Shown one piece after another: positions 50,893 to 60,247 of a stretch of DNA of 64,000 bases. Position 1 is the first letter of the stretch, and each line of letters opens with the position of its first letter. Origin of the DNA: Pseudomonas asgharzadehiana (GTDB taxonomy: Bacteria > Pseudomonadota > Gammaproteobacteria > Pseudomonadales > Pseudomonadaceae). Both the position numbers and the translations under genes were made by a program. The stretch is taken from positions 2,294,001-2,358,000 of the forward strand of contig NZ_CP077079.1 of NCBI RefSeq assembly GCF_019139815.1, in the 5' to 3' direction. The notes under the pieces are model-generated. The model did no database searches and had not been told where the DNA came from. It was given only the letters and a program-made list of their open reading frames with translations.

Positions 50893-51437
50893 GTTCCGTT
50901 GCTGTAATGGTCGATCTGCTGCCAAACGATGGTCAAGCTGATCTGTTGCTCTTCTGCCAACATCATCATGGCGTCGAGCTGATCCTCAACACCGTCCTCA
51001 GCGCGTAGTTGGCACCAACGCTGCCAGAGCGCATGTTCCTGCGCTTCGCTCAAGTTCTGGGGGCGGCCCTTACGGGTTTCTATCTTGAGCAGACGTCGGC
51101 GCAGGGCGGTTTCCGAATGCGCCAAGCCGAAGCACTGATACATGATGGTACTGCTGGCACCGAGCTTGAGCGCTCTGTTGATCAGCCGCTCGTTCTGTTC
51201 GTCGCGTTCGGCCTGGTCGATCAACCGATGCAGCACCGGCGAATCAATCTTGACCTCAACCCAGGGGACGGTGGCATGGGCCAGACGTGACAGTGTGGTG
51301 GGCGGTAAGGATTGCAACAGGTAGATGTCGTCTTCACCCAGTCCGAGTGCTTTGCAGCGTTGCAGATTACCCAGACGCAACTCGTGAAGGACCTGGGTCA
51401 GCATGGCCTGGTTGAGCACATTGAAGGACAGGTTCAT
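50889..51437 (-). CDS. DUF2857 family protein
   Basis: A 182-residue protein with an N-terminal helical domain (LTQVLHELRLGNLQRCKALG) and a helix-turn-helix-like middle (ERLINRALKLGASSTIMYQCFGLAHSETALRRRL), as in DUF2857. Suggests DNA binding. Overlaps ParB by 4 bases and STY4528 by 4. Usually co-located with ParB in this module. Confidence 0.85.
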   Translation of the reverse strand: MNLSFNVLNQAMLTQVLHELRLGNLQRCKALGLGEDDIYLLQSLPPTTLSRLAHATVPWVEVKIDSPVLHRLIDQAERDEQNERLINRALKLGASSTIMYQCFGLAHSETALRRRLLKIETRKGRPQNLSEAQEHALWQRWCQLRAEDGVEDQLDAMMMLAEEQQISLTIVWQQIDHYSNGT

Positions 51438-53017
51438 GGCAGCTCCCTTGGTGAATCGTCTTCATGGGTAAGCGTTAAGTCGATCAGGCGCCGGGCTAAG
51501 CGAATGAGGCGATACAGTTTGATTAACAGATCGTCGGGCAGTCGCTCCAGTCCTACGTCCATAGTCGGACGATCTATCAGTGGGAGTTGGTAGACCCCCA
51601 GTAGCAACTGGCCGAACAGGGCGGAGGGCAGTTGCTTGCGATCCTCCCAACTAACGTCGTCTTGAGCGCGCAATAGGGCCAGGAGCATCAGGTGAACGCC
51701 GGCCGCACGAGGCGCAGCAAGATCAAGTTGCTCTATGTTCAGGGCGAAGCCCAAGCCGTGCGTCTGGTCGATGATGCTCTCAGGATGTCCGGCATAGGCC
51801 GCCATTTCCCGAGCCAGGCTGGCAATGGATAAACGCAGTTGTTCGGGGGTATCCAGTGTGGGTGCGATGATCCAGATGTCGTCGATCGGGCTGGTTGCGA
51901 CGGTCTGTGCTGTTTCGGGGGCAGCGGCGCGCTCAATCTGTCCGCGGATCTGCTGGACACGTGACGGAGGGCTGACTGCTGATGCGACATTCGTTTCGGG
52001 CAGCGTGAGCTGCTCCTCTCGCTCTGTTTCGGCCGGGGTCTTGGATTCAGCTGATTTGGAATGCGGCTCGGAGGGGGGAAGCTCGGCCGCGGGCTCATTG
52101 ACGCTCGGCAGAGGGTTGCTCTCCGGGGGCGTGACGACAACGTCGGGCGCCCGGATAACCCGGTGGGTATCGCCCAGCTCCAGGGCCAACATGCGGTAGG
52201 ACTGTCCGAGTAAGCGACTCATGCGTTCGAGCAACTCATCCTGGATTTGCTCAATGTCGAAGGACTCTGGGTCTGCATCAAATTGTCCTAAGGTGTCGAG
52301 CCAAAACTCGGGAAAAGCGATGGCGTCGGTTGAATAACGATTCCAGGTTCTTTCAGCCTGGCTACGCAGACCAATTAGGCGTTCAATTTTTGGTTTCCCC
52401 AACCCGGCATACAGGGTTTGTGGAATGGCGGGCAATAAATGTTCAAGGGTGTCCAGCATCCGGCTGATGTGCGACTGTGAAATGGGGTAGCCCCCAGCGG
52501 CAAAACGTCGTGCCAGCTCTCGTTGCGAGAGTGTCGCTCCATCTGGTTCGAACATGGTTTTGAGTTTGGCTACCGCCAGAGCACGCTCAATGAAGGTGAG
52601 TTGGCCGTGCAGATCGCTTTCAGCCAGATGGCCGAGTAGGGCAGTGATTTCACTGCTCCAGGGTCGGAATAGGCAATGAATACGGAAGAAGCGTTCATCG
52701 CGGGTTTCCTGCCACAACTCGCCGAGAATTGCCAAGCGCGTATTACCGCCGTTGCGGATGATGAAATAGATTTCTCCCGGGCGGCGGGTAATCGGCGGCG
52801 GTTGATCCAGCCCGCGTTCACGGATCGAGGCTTTTATATCGTCATACAGCGGGTTGCGGATGAAGCGTGGGTTGTGTTCGTAGGGCCGCAACTGCTCCAG
52901 CGTGACTAGCATCGGGGTGTCGATGACTGGATCGGACAGTCGCTCCAGTTCTGGACCCCGAGGAAAATGGTCCTGGTGCAGTTTGTCGGTGATCTCCTCC
53001 GGACTGAGCTTTTTCAT
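51434..53017 (-). CDS. parB: ParB-family protein, PFGI-1 ICE type
   Basis: A 527-residue ParB-like protein. The ParB/sulfiredoxin-like domain is at about 35-140 (VTLEQLRPYEHNPRFIRNPL, IRERGLDQPPPITRR, IIRNGGNTRLAIL), followed by a helix-turn-helix region (TLSQRELARRFAAGGYPISQ). A disordered Pro/Glu-rich stretch at about 300-370 and a helical C-terminal part follow. Fits TIGR03764. Role: element partition or stability in the excised state. Confidence 0.9.
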   Translation of the reverse strand: MKKLSPEEITDKLHQDHFPRGPELERLSDPVIDTPMLVTLEQLRPYEHNPRFIRNPLYDDIKASIRERGLDQPPPITRRPGEIYFIIRNGGNTRLAILGELWQETRDERFFRIHCLFRPWSSEITALLGHLAESDLHGQLTFIERALAVAKLKTMFEPDGATLSQRELARRFAAGGYPISQSHISRMLDTLEHLLPAIPQTLYAGLGKPKIERLIGLRSQAERTWNRYSTDAIAFPEFWLDTLGQFDADPESFDIEQIQDELLERMSRLLGQSYRMLALELGDTHRVIRAPDVVVTPPESNPLPSVNEPAAELPPSEPHSKSAESKTPAETEREEQLTLPETNVASAVSPPSRVQQIRGQIERAAAPETAQTVATSPIDDIWIIAPTLDTPEQLRLSIASLAREMAAYAGHPESIIDQTHGLGFALNIEQLDLAAPRAAGVHLMLLALLRAQDDVSWEDRKQLPSALFGQLLLGVYQLPLIDRPTMDVGLERLPDDLLIKLYRLIRLARRLIDLTLTHEDDSPRELP

Positions 53018-53031
53018 TTGAACAGCCTCAG

Positions 53032-53241
53032 TTAGCGCCGGTTGCGCAAATGGTCACCGACCTTGAACTTAACGATCTCGGCTGTACCCGAACCTTCGAA
53101 ATACCGAGACAGTTCCGCGAGAAACCCACCCATGGCCGAGCGCCCACCCTGCAGGCGAAAGACCACGGTGCAGTACTCCTCGCTTGGTGGGTGATCTTGT
53201 CGAATGGCTGGCTGAACGATGATGGGAAACTGATCCAACAT
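53032..53241 (-). CDS. Small unknown protein between parA and parB
   Basis: A 69-residue soluble protein (MLDQFPIIVQPAIRQDHPPS ...). ATG 53241 with GAGGAG 8 bases upstream; the extension to 53274 is not used. Ends in a basic HLRNRR. Not recognised, but a gene of this size is regular here. Its 15-base distance to parB indicates co-translation. Confidence 0.65.
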   Translation of the reverse strand: MLDQFPIIVQPAIRQDHPPSEEYCTVVFRLQGGRSAMGGFLAELSRYFEGSGTAEIVKFKVGDHLRNRR

Positions 53242-53325
53242 TAAAAGACTCCTCGCCAACGCTGTTGGCCTCAAGTTTGAACAAACAAAATGGCCTGGGG
53301 AGAAATACCGGTTTCGGGATTCGCC

Positions 53326-54168
53326 TTATCGAACCTCTGCGTATCTGCTCACTTTAGAAATCAGTTCACGCCATTCTGGAAACAATTCGATGGCTAGCGC
53401 TTGCATGGTTTTCAGCGCTGGACGTGAGCGTCGTTGACCTGACTGGCGAGTCTCGATTCGGTGGGCTGGTAGACCAAGGGAGGCGGCGTTGAGATAAGCC
53501 ACTCGGTCTGGAACTACTGTGTCTAGGACTGAGATGTTGGGAGCCCCAGTAAAGGCGTCATGTAAGCCACGGATGATCATTCGCGTGTCTACTCGGATGC
53601 TACTAACTTGGTTTAGCAGCAGTCGTAACGGCGGCAGTGTGATACCCAGGTGGCGAAATGGTTCGAGTTCACCGAACAGCCTCAAAGTGCCGCGGCGCAG
53701 TTCGCGGGCGGCTAGCATTTCCGGTGTGATGGGAGAGAGGGCTGTATCGCAGGCGAGGATGGCCATCTCCAGCAGCACGCTGCGTGCGCCTTGGGTGTCG
53801 ATCAAAAGCAGGTCATAACGGGGGCGGAAATCGTCGAGCAGATTGCGCAGCCGTAATCGCCCGTCAGGGGCGTGCATCAGCAAAGTACTCAGTCGGCCTT
53901 GGTCGTCGTTCGAGAGGATCAGATCCAGACCGGCAACCACCGTCGTGGAAATTATCTGCGCAGGACCTGTCTGGTTGAGCGCAATGAGTTCGTACGCACC
54001 TGCGTCAGCCTTCTGGTTCAAAGCGTAATAGCTGGAGAGAGTGGGTTGGATATCCAGATCGAGCAACAGGACGCGTAGACCAGCATCCGCCAGCAGACCG
54101 CCGAGATTGGCAGCCACTGTGGTTTTGCCTACTCCACCTTTAGTGGACACCACCGAGACCACACGCAT
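53326..54168 (-). CDS. parA: ParA-family partition ATPase
   Basis: A 280-residue Walker-type ATPase: deviant Walker A STKGGVGKTTVAAN (KGGVGKT at 10-16), then LLLDLDIQPTLSS with the Asp of the switch region, and LLIDTQGARS. Typical for ICE ParA/Soj, which maintains the excised circle. Start ATG 54168; the upstream frame to 54249 overlaps alpA. The alpA stop lies 5 bases upstream. Confidence 0.92.
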   Translation of the reverse strand: MRVVSVVSTKGGVGKTTVAANLGGLLADAGLRVLLLDLDIQPTLSSYYALNQKADAGAYELIALNQTGPAQIISTTVVAGLDLILSNDDQGRLSTLLMHAPDGRLRLRNLLDDFRPRYDLLLIDTQGARSVLLEMAILACDTALSPITPEMLAARELRRGTLRLFGELEPFRHLGITLPPLRLLLNQVSSIRVDTRMIIRGLHDAFTGAPNISVLDTVVPDRVAYLNAASLGLPAHRIETRQSGQRRSRPALKTMQALAIELFPEWRELISKVSRYAEVR

Positions 54169-54172
54169 GGCA

Positions 54173-54403
54173 TCAGGCCTGCTGCGCCAAACGCTCAGTG
54201 ATCCATCGTTCGATCTCTCGTGAGTCCCAGCCGACGGCGCGCAGTCCAATGCGTTTGGCCTGAGGGAATTTACCTTCCTTCATCAAGTTGTAGATATGCG
54301 CACGCTTGAAGCCGGTTTTACGCTCCACTTCCTCACGCCGCATGATGTGACGTTCGACCGATGGTTGATTTGCTTCAGTGATGGGGGCGGGATGGTTGGG
54401 CAT
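54173..54403 (-). CDS. alpA: AlpA-family excision/regulatory protein
   Basis: A 76-residue winged helix-turn-helix: MRREEVERKTGFKRAHIYNLMKEGKFPQAKRIGLRAVGWDSREIERW is the AlpA/MerR-like fold. AlpA proteins activate integrase or excision genes. ATG 54403 has AGGAG 8 bases upstream; the GTG at 54412 touches that site. It is probably the first gene of the leftward alpA-parA-...-parB operon. Confidence 0.88.
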   Translation of the reverse strand: MPNHPAPITEANQPSVERHIMRREEVERKTGFKRAHIYNLMKEGKFPQAKRIGLRAVGWDSREIERWITERLAQQA

Positions 54404-54515
54404 GATGGTCACTCCTGGCTTCGATTGGCGCGTAGTGGGAAGTGATCTGTATTAAATAGTGGAAAAGACGTGGAGTCATTGCGCCGCAACGGGAGTGATT
54501 GCAGTGCAATCAGCC

Positions 54516-55265
54516 TCATCGATTTATGAGGCTGCGCTTACCAGCAGCAAATTTTTCGTCCAGCGTACGCTTGGTTATGCCCGGTACGTTTTTATAATGA
54601 GCGGTTAGCGCGTCAACGATGGCCGCTTGGGATTGGAAAACCGACAATGGTTTTCCAGCTGGGGACTTGTCGAGAAATAGATTGACCATCGCCCCGATAA
54701 TGTTGAGATAGACGGATTCGCTGCGATCGCTGATTTTACGATTGGTCTTGAGCAAGTGATGTATGTTCTTTCTTTCCAATCCGATGGCTTCAAGGTCGTT
54801 AAGCAGCTGCTGATGAGCTGCGTCCAAAATTTTTATTTGCACTTGCAAAGCATCCCGATCACCTTGTAATGCTAAGTATGTTTCAATACTAATGGCTCCT
54901 TTTTGATTGGGCCCCTCCCCAAAGAGAAACGCTGGTCGTTGGTCAGGATAATATCGCGACATCCAAAATCTTAGATCAGTGTGGCGGACGGTTATGTGGT
55001 CGTAATTAACGGGAGTGCCAATGGCCACTGGTACGCCGAAACACCCATAAGCGAGCTCCCCGTGTTGAATGGCATCGATAATTTTTTCCGTATTTGCATG
55101 CAGGCAGGGCCACTGCGGGAAGCTATTTTTGAGCCGGCTTGGGCAGCGCTGAGCCACTTCGAGTATTTCTTTTTCGTAGGTAATCAAGTTGCACCAACGC
55201 AAGGCTGCATCAATGGGCCTATAAAAAAGTTTTGCATAGAGGTTGCAGCTTTGAGTCGCATACAT
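54516..55265 (-). CDS. Unknown protein at the end of the ICE core
   Basis: A 249-residue soluble protein with a central Trp/Tyr-rich part (TDLRFWMSRYYPDQRPAFLF) and helical C-terminal half (LDAAHQQLLNDLEAIGLERK ... NIIGAMVNLFLDKSPAGKPL). The C-terminal part resembles helical ends of phage-related proteins, but I cannot name a family. It has lower GC than parA. Commonly an accessory gene lies here near the element end. Confidence 0.55.
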   Translation of the reverse strand: MYATQSCNLYAKLFYRPIDAALRWCNLITYEKEILEVAQRCPSRLKNSFPQWPCLHANTEKIIDAIQHGELAYGCFGVPVAIGTPVNYDHITVRHTDLRFWMSRYYPDQRPAFLFGEGPNQKGAISIETYLALQGDRDALQVQIKILDAAHQQLLNDLEAIGLERKNIHHLLKTNRKISDRSESVYLNIIGAMVNLFLDKSPAGKPLSVFQSQAAIVDALTAHYKNVPGITKRTLDEKFAAGKRSLINR

Positions 55266-55856
55266 AAAGAGTCACTCCATTGAGATGTTTTGCTCCTGAT
55301 TTTGCAAGTTGGCGTATGATTGTTCGGTGTGGAACCCGCATGAGATGGGGGCTATCGATGAGGTTAGTGCGTAGCTATCGTTTCATAGTGTGGGTGTGAA
55401 GTATTATTTTTGTGCGTGGTTTATATAGTGAATTATATGTTTGGTCTGTTGTGAAGAGGGTGAGTTGTTTGTCTTGTGTTTATATGAGTCGGTTTTTATT
55501 TGATTTCTTATCGAGAGGGCGCTCTGATTTTATGGTGATAAAAATTTATGATTATTTAGAATAATCTACTGCATTCTTTCGTCGCGAAAATGACAAATTA
55601 TTGATTAATTCCGCCATATTGGAAGGCGGGCTCACCATTACTATGCCGCTGATGTCTGAGGCGGGCGACGGCGCCAGGTACCCGGACTGTTATCCGGTAC
55701 TTGGCGGCGTTCGCGCAAACTTCAAATCAGTGAATTTGGCGCAAATGTTGTTAAGCAGAGGGCCGCACCGCACAGCCCCCCCACGCCTCGCAGAACACAT
55801 AGCTACCTACTGGATGAGCTGCGGATATTAGGATCACCCTAGCCGACCTTTTAGCC
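55266..55856. other. 590-base AT-rich stretch without a supported gene
   Basis: GC drops sharply at 55300-55600. A rightward frame (55601-55831) lacks a ribosome site and coding look. The stretch contains one copy of an imperfect 36-bp repeat (55584-55619). Confidence 0.45.
55584..55619. repeat. Imperfect 36-bp repeat, copy 1 (possible regulator site)
   Basis: GCGAAAATGACAAATTATTG then ATTAATTCCGCCATATT; about 30 of 36 positions match 58062-58097. Possibly a binding site of the GlxA-type regulator. Confidence 0.5.
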
Positions 55857-57134
55857 TCAAGTTTGAGACGAACCCAGCGCCTGGCGCAAATCGTCGATAA
55901 GGTCCTCAATCGCCTCGATTCCTACCGACAGACGAATCATTTCTGGCTTCACGCCAGCCTTCGCTTGTTCCTGCTTGTTCATCTGCCGATGAGTAGTGGA
56001 AGCAGGATGGCAGGCAAGGGATTTAGCATCACCGATATTCACCAACCGCTTGAAAATTTGCAGGGCATCGTAAAAGCGCACACCTGCGTCATAGCCGCCT
56101 TTCAAACCAAACGATAGGATCGCCGACGGCTTACCTTGCATGTATTTTTGCGCCAATGCGTAGTGAGGATGGTCGGAGAGACCGGCATAGCTCACCCATT
56201 CCACCTCTGCATGGCTCTGCAAGAATTGCGCAATCTTCAGGGCGTTTTCAGTATGGCGCTCCATGCGTAACGCGAGCGTTTCTAATCCTTGAAGCAACAG
56301 GAACGCGTTCATAGGGGCCAATGCCGCGCCAGTGTTTCGCAATGGCACAGTGCGGGCACGCGCGATGAAGGCGGCGGGGCCGAACTTCTCAGTATAAATC
56401 ACATCATGGTACGCCGCCTCGGGCTGGTTAAGGCTGGGAAATTTTTCCGGGTATTGGGTCCAAGGGAAGTTGCCGCTGTCAATGATCACACCGCCTAGTG
56501 AGTTGCCGTGCCCGCCGACATATTTGGTCACTGAATGCACGACGATATCGGCCCCGAAGTGAATCGGCTTGCAAAGGATTGGCGTAGCTACGGTGTTGTC
56601 GACCACCAGCGGCACGCCACGGGTATGAGCAGCATCAGCCAGAGCTTCGAGGTCAATGATGTTGCCAGCGGGGTTGCCGATGCTTTCGCAGTACACCAGC
56701 TTGGTATTGTCGTCGATGAGTTCGGCGATAGCCTCGGCAGAGTCATCCCGGGCAAAACGCACATCCACGCCAAAGCTCGGCAACAGGTGCGCAAACAGAG
56801 TGTACGTGCCGCCGTAGAGTTGTGGAGTGGTGACGATATTGTCACCTGCGCGGGTTAGAGTTTGGATCGCATAGTGGATCGCCGCGCTGCCGGCCGATAC
56901 GGCCAGACCTGCTATGCCGCCTTCTAGGGCGGCCATACGTTGTTCCAGCACATCATTGGTGGGGTTCATGATTCTGGTGTAAATGTTGCCTGGCACGTCC
57001 AGGTTGAAGAGGTCGGCGCCGTGTTGGGCATTATCGAATTCAAAGGCAACGTTTTGGTAGATAGGTACTGCCACGGCCTTGGTAGTCGGGTCCGACTTGA
57101 AACCATGGTGCAGCGCGATGGTGGCGTCTTTCAT
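55857..57134 (-). CDS. O-acetylhomoserine sulfhydrylase (MetY-like)
   Basis: A 425-residue PLP enzyme of the Cys/Met metabolism family. IYTRIMNPTNDVLEQRMAAL, SAGSAAIHYAIQTL and the PLP-binding Lys in VVHSVTKYVGGHG (near 208) are clear; the start LHHGFKSDPTTKAVAVPIYQ is typical of MetY. Reaction: O-acetylhomoserine plus sulfide or methanethiol to homocysteine or methionine. Ribosome site weak (AGGGA 13 bases off). No SAM riboswitch recognised upstream. Confidence 0.93.
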   Translation of the reverse strand: MKDATIALHHGFKSDPTTKAVAVPIYQNVAFEFDNAQHGADLFNLDVPGNIYTRIMNPTNDVLEQRMAALEGGIAGLAVSAGSAAIHYAIQTLTRAGDNIVTTPQLYGGTYTLFAHLLPSFGVDVRFARDDSAEAIAELIDDNTKLVYCESIGNPAGNIIDLEALADAAHTRGVPLVVDNTVATPILCKPIHFGADIVVHSVTKYVGGHGNSLGGVIIDSGNFPWTQYPEKFPSLNQPEAAYHDVIYTEKFGPAAFIARARTVPLRNTGAALAPMNAFLLLQGLETLALRMERHTENALKIAQFLQSHAEVEWVSYAGLSDHPHYALAQKYMQGKPSAILSFGLKGGYDAGVRFYDALQIFKRLVNIGDAKSLACHPASTTHRQMNKQEQAKAGVKPEMIRLSVGIEAIEDLIDDLRQALGSSQT

Positions 57135-58224
57135 GATTGGTATTGATCCCTAAAAGTATCCCAGATTTACGGTATGAAGATTCTGCAAAAAATTGATTAT
57201 GCCAATCTTTGAGCACTTTGACCCAATAAGTCGAATCTACCGAAGGGATCTTCCCCTACGCTGCTCGCAGAAATATATATGAAGGCGTCCCACCATTAGC
57301 CTCGTGATCGCGCGTTCGAGGCATGATATTAGACGCAGATACAGACAGCGCCTAATGTCCGAACACGACGCCACTCGAACTAAAGGCCTCACGATGGGAG
57401 CCTGATTGCCAAGTTTCAGCGCCATCAAGCCGCCGTCATGACCTTGCCGGTAGGTGCGGACAGCTTCGTTACCCGCCGACCGTTTACGGATTGTCTTAGA
57501 TTCGCGTGTGAATGCATATCGAACCGGGGTTGGGGTACGAACCGTGGATACGGTGGAAATTCGGGAGAATTTTGGATTTCGGGTCTATGATCGTGTCCTA
57601 CCAGAGTGGCAAAGCAGTCTCAACCCACAGTACTCAATGTTTCTTCAAAGCAGAGTTTCGAACAGCTCGAAACTAATAACGTGAGAAGGGCCTGCAATGA
57701 TTCAGAGGAAAAGTGATTGTGCATCGAGGCTGCATCAAACCAGGCGGTTTTTATAATCCAGCCTTCGGAGCTTGTAGCTGGTGTGAGGTTGTAGTCAACG
57801 CAGTGTGGCGAAATTCATTTTATATTTTTTAGTAGCGACAAAATCTCCATGTACAGGTTGTCATCCACTTGTGCTTGTAGCTCAATTGTATTGATTGCCA
57901 GTTTTTACATATGAAAGCCTCTGACGCAGAGCATGGCGGGAGGTGCTTAGGCAAATTATTTTTACGAGAACTAAATTCTGGATCTCCACATCCTAGCCAC
58001 TGCTATTTTGTAGCGGTAATAGATTGTTTTTGAGCTGGGAATAATTTATAGAAAAACTGTTGCGAGAAAATGACAAAATATTGATTGTATCCGCCAGATT
58101 TAGACGGATTTTGGCCCAGATGAGCAGGCCCTTTGGGTCTTCTCCAGCGGTAGATGAGATTACTTTAAGTTTGGGAAAGGCAACGTTGTATAAAAAAGCA
58201 CCGCTGCGTTGTAGGTGTGGAATG
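57135..58224. other. 1.1-kb stretch without a supported gene
   Basis: Contains the metY promoter region and scattered short frames (57237-57428 -, 57454-57684 +) without ribosome sites or family resemblance. AT-rich from 57700 on. Holds copy 2 of the 36-bp repeat at 58062. Confidence 0.5.
58062..58097. repeat. Imperfect 36-bp repeat, copy 2
   Basis: GCGAGAAAATGACAAAATAT then TGATTGTATCCGCCAGATT. Same orientation as copy 1, 2.5 kb apart, flanking metY. Confidence 0.5.
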
Positions 58225-59187
58225 TTATTGGGTCGATTTGAATCGTGCGCGATGCTCTTTGGGTGTGATGCCAAAATTCTTCACAAACCTTCTAATAAGG
58301 GTCGACTCACTACCCAGTCCGCAGTGTTGGGCTATGGTCTTGAGTGGGCTGTTTGAATTTGTCAGCATATCGCGGGCCGCATCTAATCGGAGTAGCTCTA
58401 CCATTTTGCTTGGCGTTTTCCCCATAGATTCTGAGTACTTACGTATAAATGTTCTTTCACTCATGTTCATGAAATTTGCGAGCACTGGCACTTTTAAATC
58501 GGTGCCTAGATTCTCATTAATCCAGGCGTGTAAATCTGAGAACTGGCTGCTCTTCGATTGCAAGATCAAGGATGGGCTGAATTGATTCTGATCTCCCGAG
58601 CGTTTGAGAAACATTACCAGATGTCGAGCAACCTCTAGTGCAACGGCGTGTCCCAGGTCTTCTTCTACGATGGATAGTGCTAGGTCAATTCCTGATGTAA
58701 CACCTGCAGATGTCCATATATATTCATCATTAACAAATATAGGGCCGCGCTTAACTATTATTGATGGAAAAAGTCTCTCCAATTCGTCATACGCGGACCA
58801 GTGAGTAGTTGCTTTCCGTCCGTCCAGTTTTCCGGCAAAAGCTAGTGCGAATATGCCAGTGCAAACAGAAATCAACCGCTTGGCTTTTTCTGTGTGGTTT
58901 ATGAAGTGCGTGGCGAACTTCGGGTCTTTGCAGAAATCATGTATGCCTGGTCCGCCAGGTATAACTAATGTATGCGGTGAAGAGGTTTCTGCTTGCAGAG
59001 TTTCAGTGTTTACTGAAAAATTCGAGCATATCTCAGTGGTCTGGTTTAACGCTAAAATAGAAATCGCATATGGTTGGTGATCGGGGCGGGAAAAGCGGTT
59101 GGCTGCCATGAACACGTCGAGAGGTCCTGCCAAGTCAAGTAAACTTACTTTCGGGTAGGTTATGAATTGTATGGATTTAGGACGCAT
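58225..59187 (-). CDS. GlxA-family transcriptional regulator (DJ-1/PfpI + AraC)
   Basis: A 320-residue regulator. The N-terminal DJ-1/PfpI-like domain (LLDLAGPLDVFMAANRFS, LVIPGGPGIHDF, LISVCTGIFALAFAGKLDGR with the family Cys near 107) is followed by an AraC double helix-turn-helix (VLANFMNMSERTFIRKYSES, LLRLDAARDMLTNSNSPLKT, HCGLGSESTLIRRFVKNFGI). Such proteins sense small metabolites and control nearby catabolic genes. GGAG lies 10 bases before the ATG. Likely targets: metY or the 60-64 kb genes. Confidence 0.92.
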   Translation of the reverse strand: MRPKSIQFITYPKVSLLDLAGPLDVFMAANRFSRPDHQPYAISILALNQTTEICSNFSVNTETLQAETSSPHTLVIPGGPGIHDFCKDPKFATHFINHTEKAKRLISVCTGIFALAFAGKLDGRKATTHWSAYDELERLFPSIIVKRGPIFVNDEYIWTSAGVTSGIDLALSIVEEDLGHAVALEVARHLVMFLKRSGDQNQFSPSLILQSKSSQFSDLHAWINENLGTDLKVPVLANFMNMSERTFIRKYSESMGKTPSKMVELLRLDAARDMLTNSNSPLKTIAQHCGLGSESTLIRRFVKNFGITPKEHRARFKSTQ

Positions 59188-60247
59188 AAATAGCTACTCC
59201 ATAAGAAACAAAATCTGGATTCGTTCATCTGACGGATCGCTGAGTAATTTTGAGTACCCGAGCGGCCCCCCGCAATAGATATCTATAGGCCGTTTGATAG
59301 ATGTCATGAGCTTCTGGTGAGTGGAGCTGCTCGAGCGCTAAAACAAGGAATTGCCCACCCATGACTGCAGTTTACGAATTTTCTGCCCTACGGCGAGAAG
59401 CGTGACATTTAGCTTGGCAGTGGCTGGGGAAAAGCTTCGGTATCGCGCTACGGCTTGGAGAGCTCGCCAGCATAAGATCTCAAGTGCCAGTCGTGGCTGC
59501 CTCGCCGGACGTCGCTCCTAGCGGGCCTCGACCGTTAGGTTGACGTGGGCTCAACGAGGCTTTTTGACCCCTACTTAGTTTCAGCGATTTTTTTATCGCT
59601 TGCCAGCCATGCGTAATGCCGCCGCCAGCGCGAGGGACTGTCGCCACCATGATCGCCTCAGCTACATCTTGTTTCGACGCACCAGCACTAACAGCTCGCT
59701 TCACATGGTCGACCTTTGCGTAGCGACTGCTACCACAACCGCAGTCAATTCCCAGGTGGCTAATTCCAGGCTGCCAATGTCTTTGTTGAAGACAACTTTA
59801 TCGAAACTGCAAAAGGTCACGACCATCTCGACGGCCACTGAAAAGGCGCCGGTGAGCTCGATACTGCATCTGCCCTAGAGGGTAATGAATGTAGTTGAGT
59901 CTGGCTTTCTTCTTGCCATTGGCGTGCACCAAACACCATGGGGCCCAGTCGAGTCGGGGGAATCGAGTGCGATCGATTGTCGCAGACAGGAATGGATGCC
60001 CAACTCTCGAATGGCATTAGATGACAACGACTCTGTCATCTGTTGGCAAGCCCCAGTCTCCCGTACTGATTACTTTGTTTGCTAGGCAAGCCCGGTGAAT
60101 ATTGATCGGGGGTTCTGCGATGGTTTTATGCATGCCAGTCGGGCGTTCGCGGCCTGGCTTCAGGGATCCCGGGAGAAGCCGCAGCGAGCGGTCCGCCAAG
60201 ACACACCGATTATCCATCGTATAAGAAGAAAAATTGGAGACCCTATC
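59188..60247. other. 1.06-kb intergenic region between regulator and molybdoenzyme
   Basis: Divergent promoters must lie here. The only coding-like part is the leftward carboxymuconolactone-decarboxylase-like remnant at 59480-59760. The rest (59188-59479, 59880-60247) shows no supported gene. Confidence 0.4.
59480..59760 (-). pseudogene. AhpD/carboxymuconolactone-decarboxylase-like remnant
   Basis: A leftward frame reads IDCGCGSSRYAKVDHVKRAV then SAGASKQDVAEAIMVA and RAGGGITHG, the CxxC-H and second helix of AhpD-like proteins. No start codon fits, and the expected N-terminal half seems to lie in another frame upstream (ELATWELTAVVVAVATQ). Looks like a frameshifted leftover gene. Confidence 0.45.

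Noticed and set aside
55601..55831. Rightward 76-codon gene
   Set aside because: No ribosome site; begins inside the imperfect repeat; composition not coding-like.
57454..57684. Rightward 76-codon gene upstream of metY
   Set aside because: No ribosome site or family resemblance; the proposed start lies in sequence with many rare codons.
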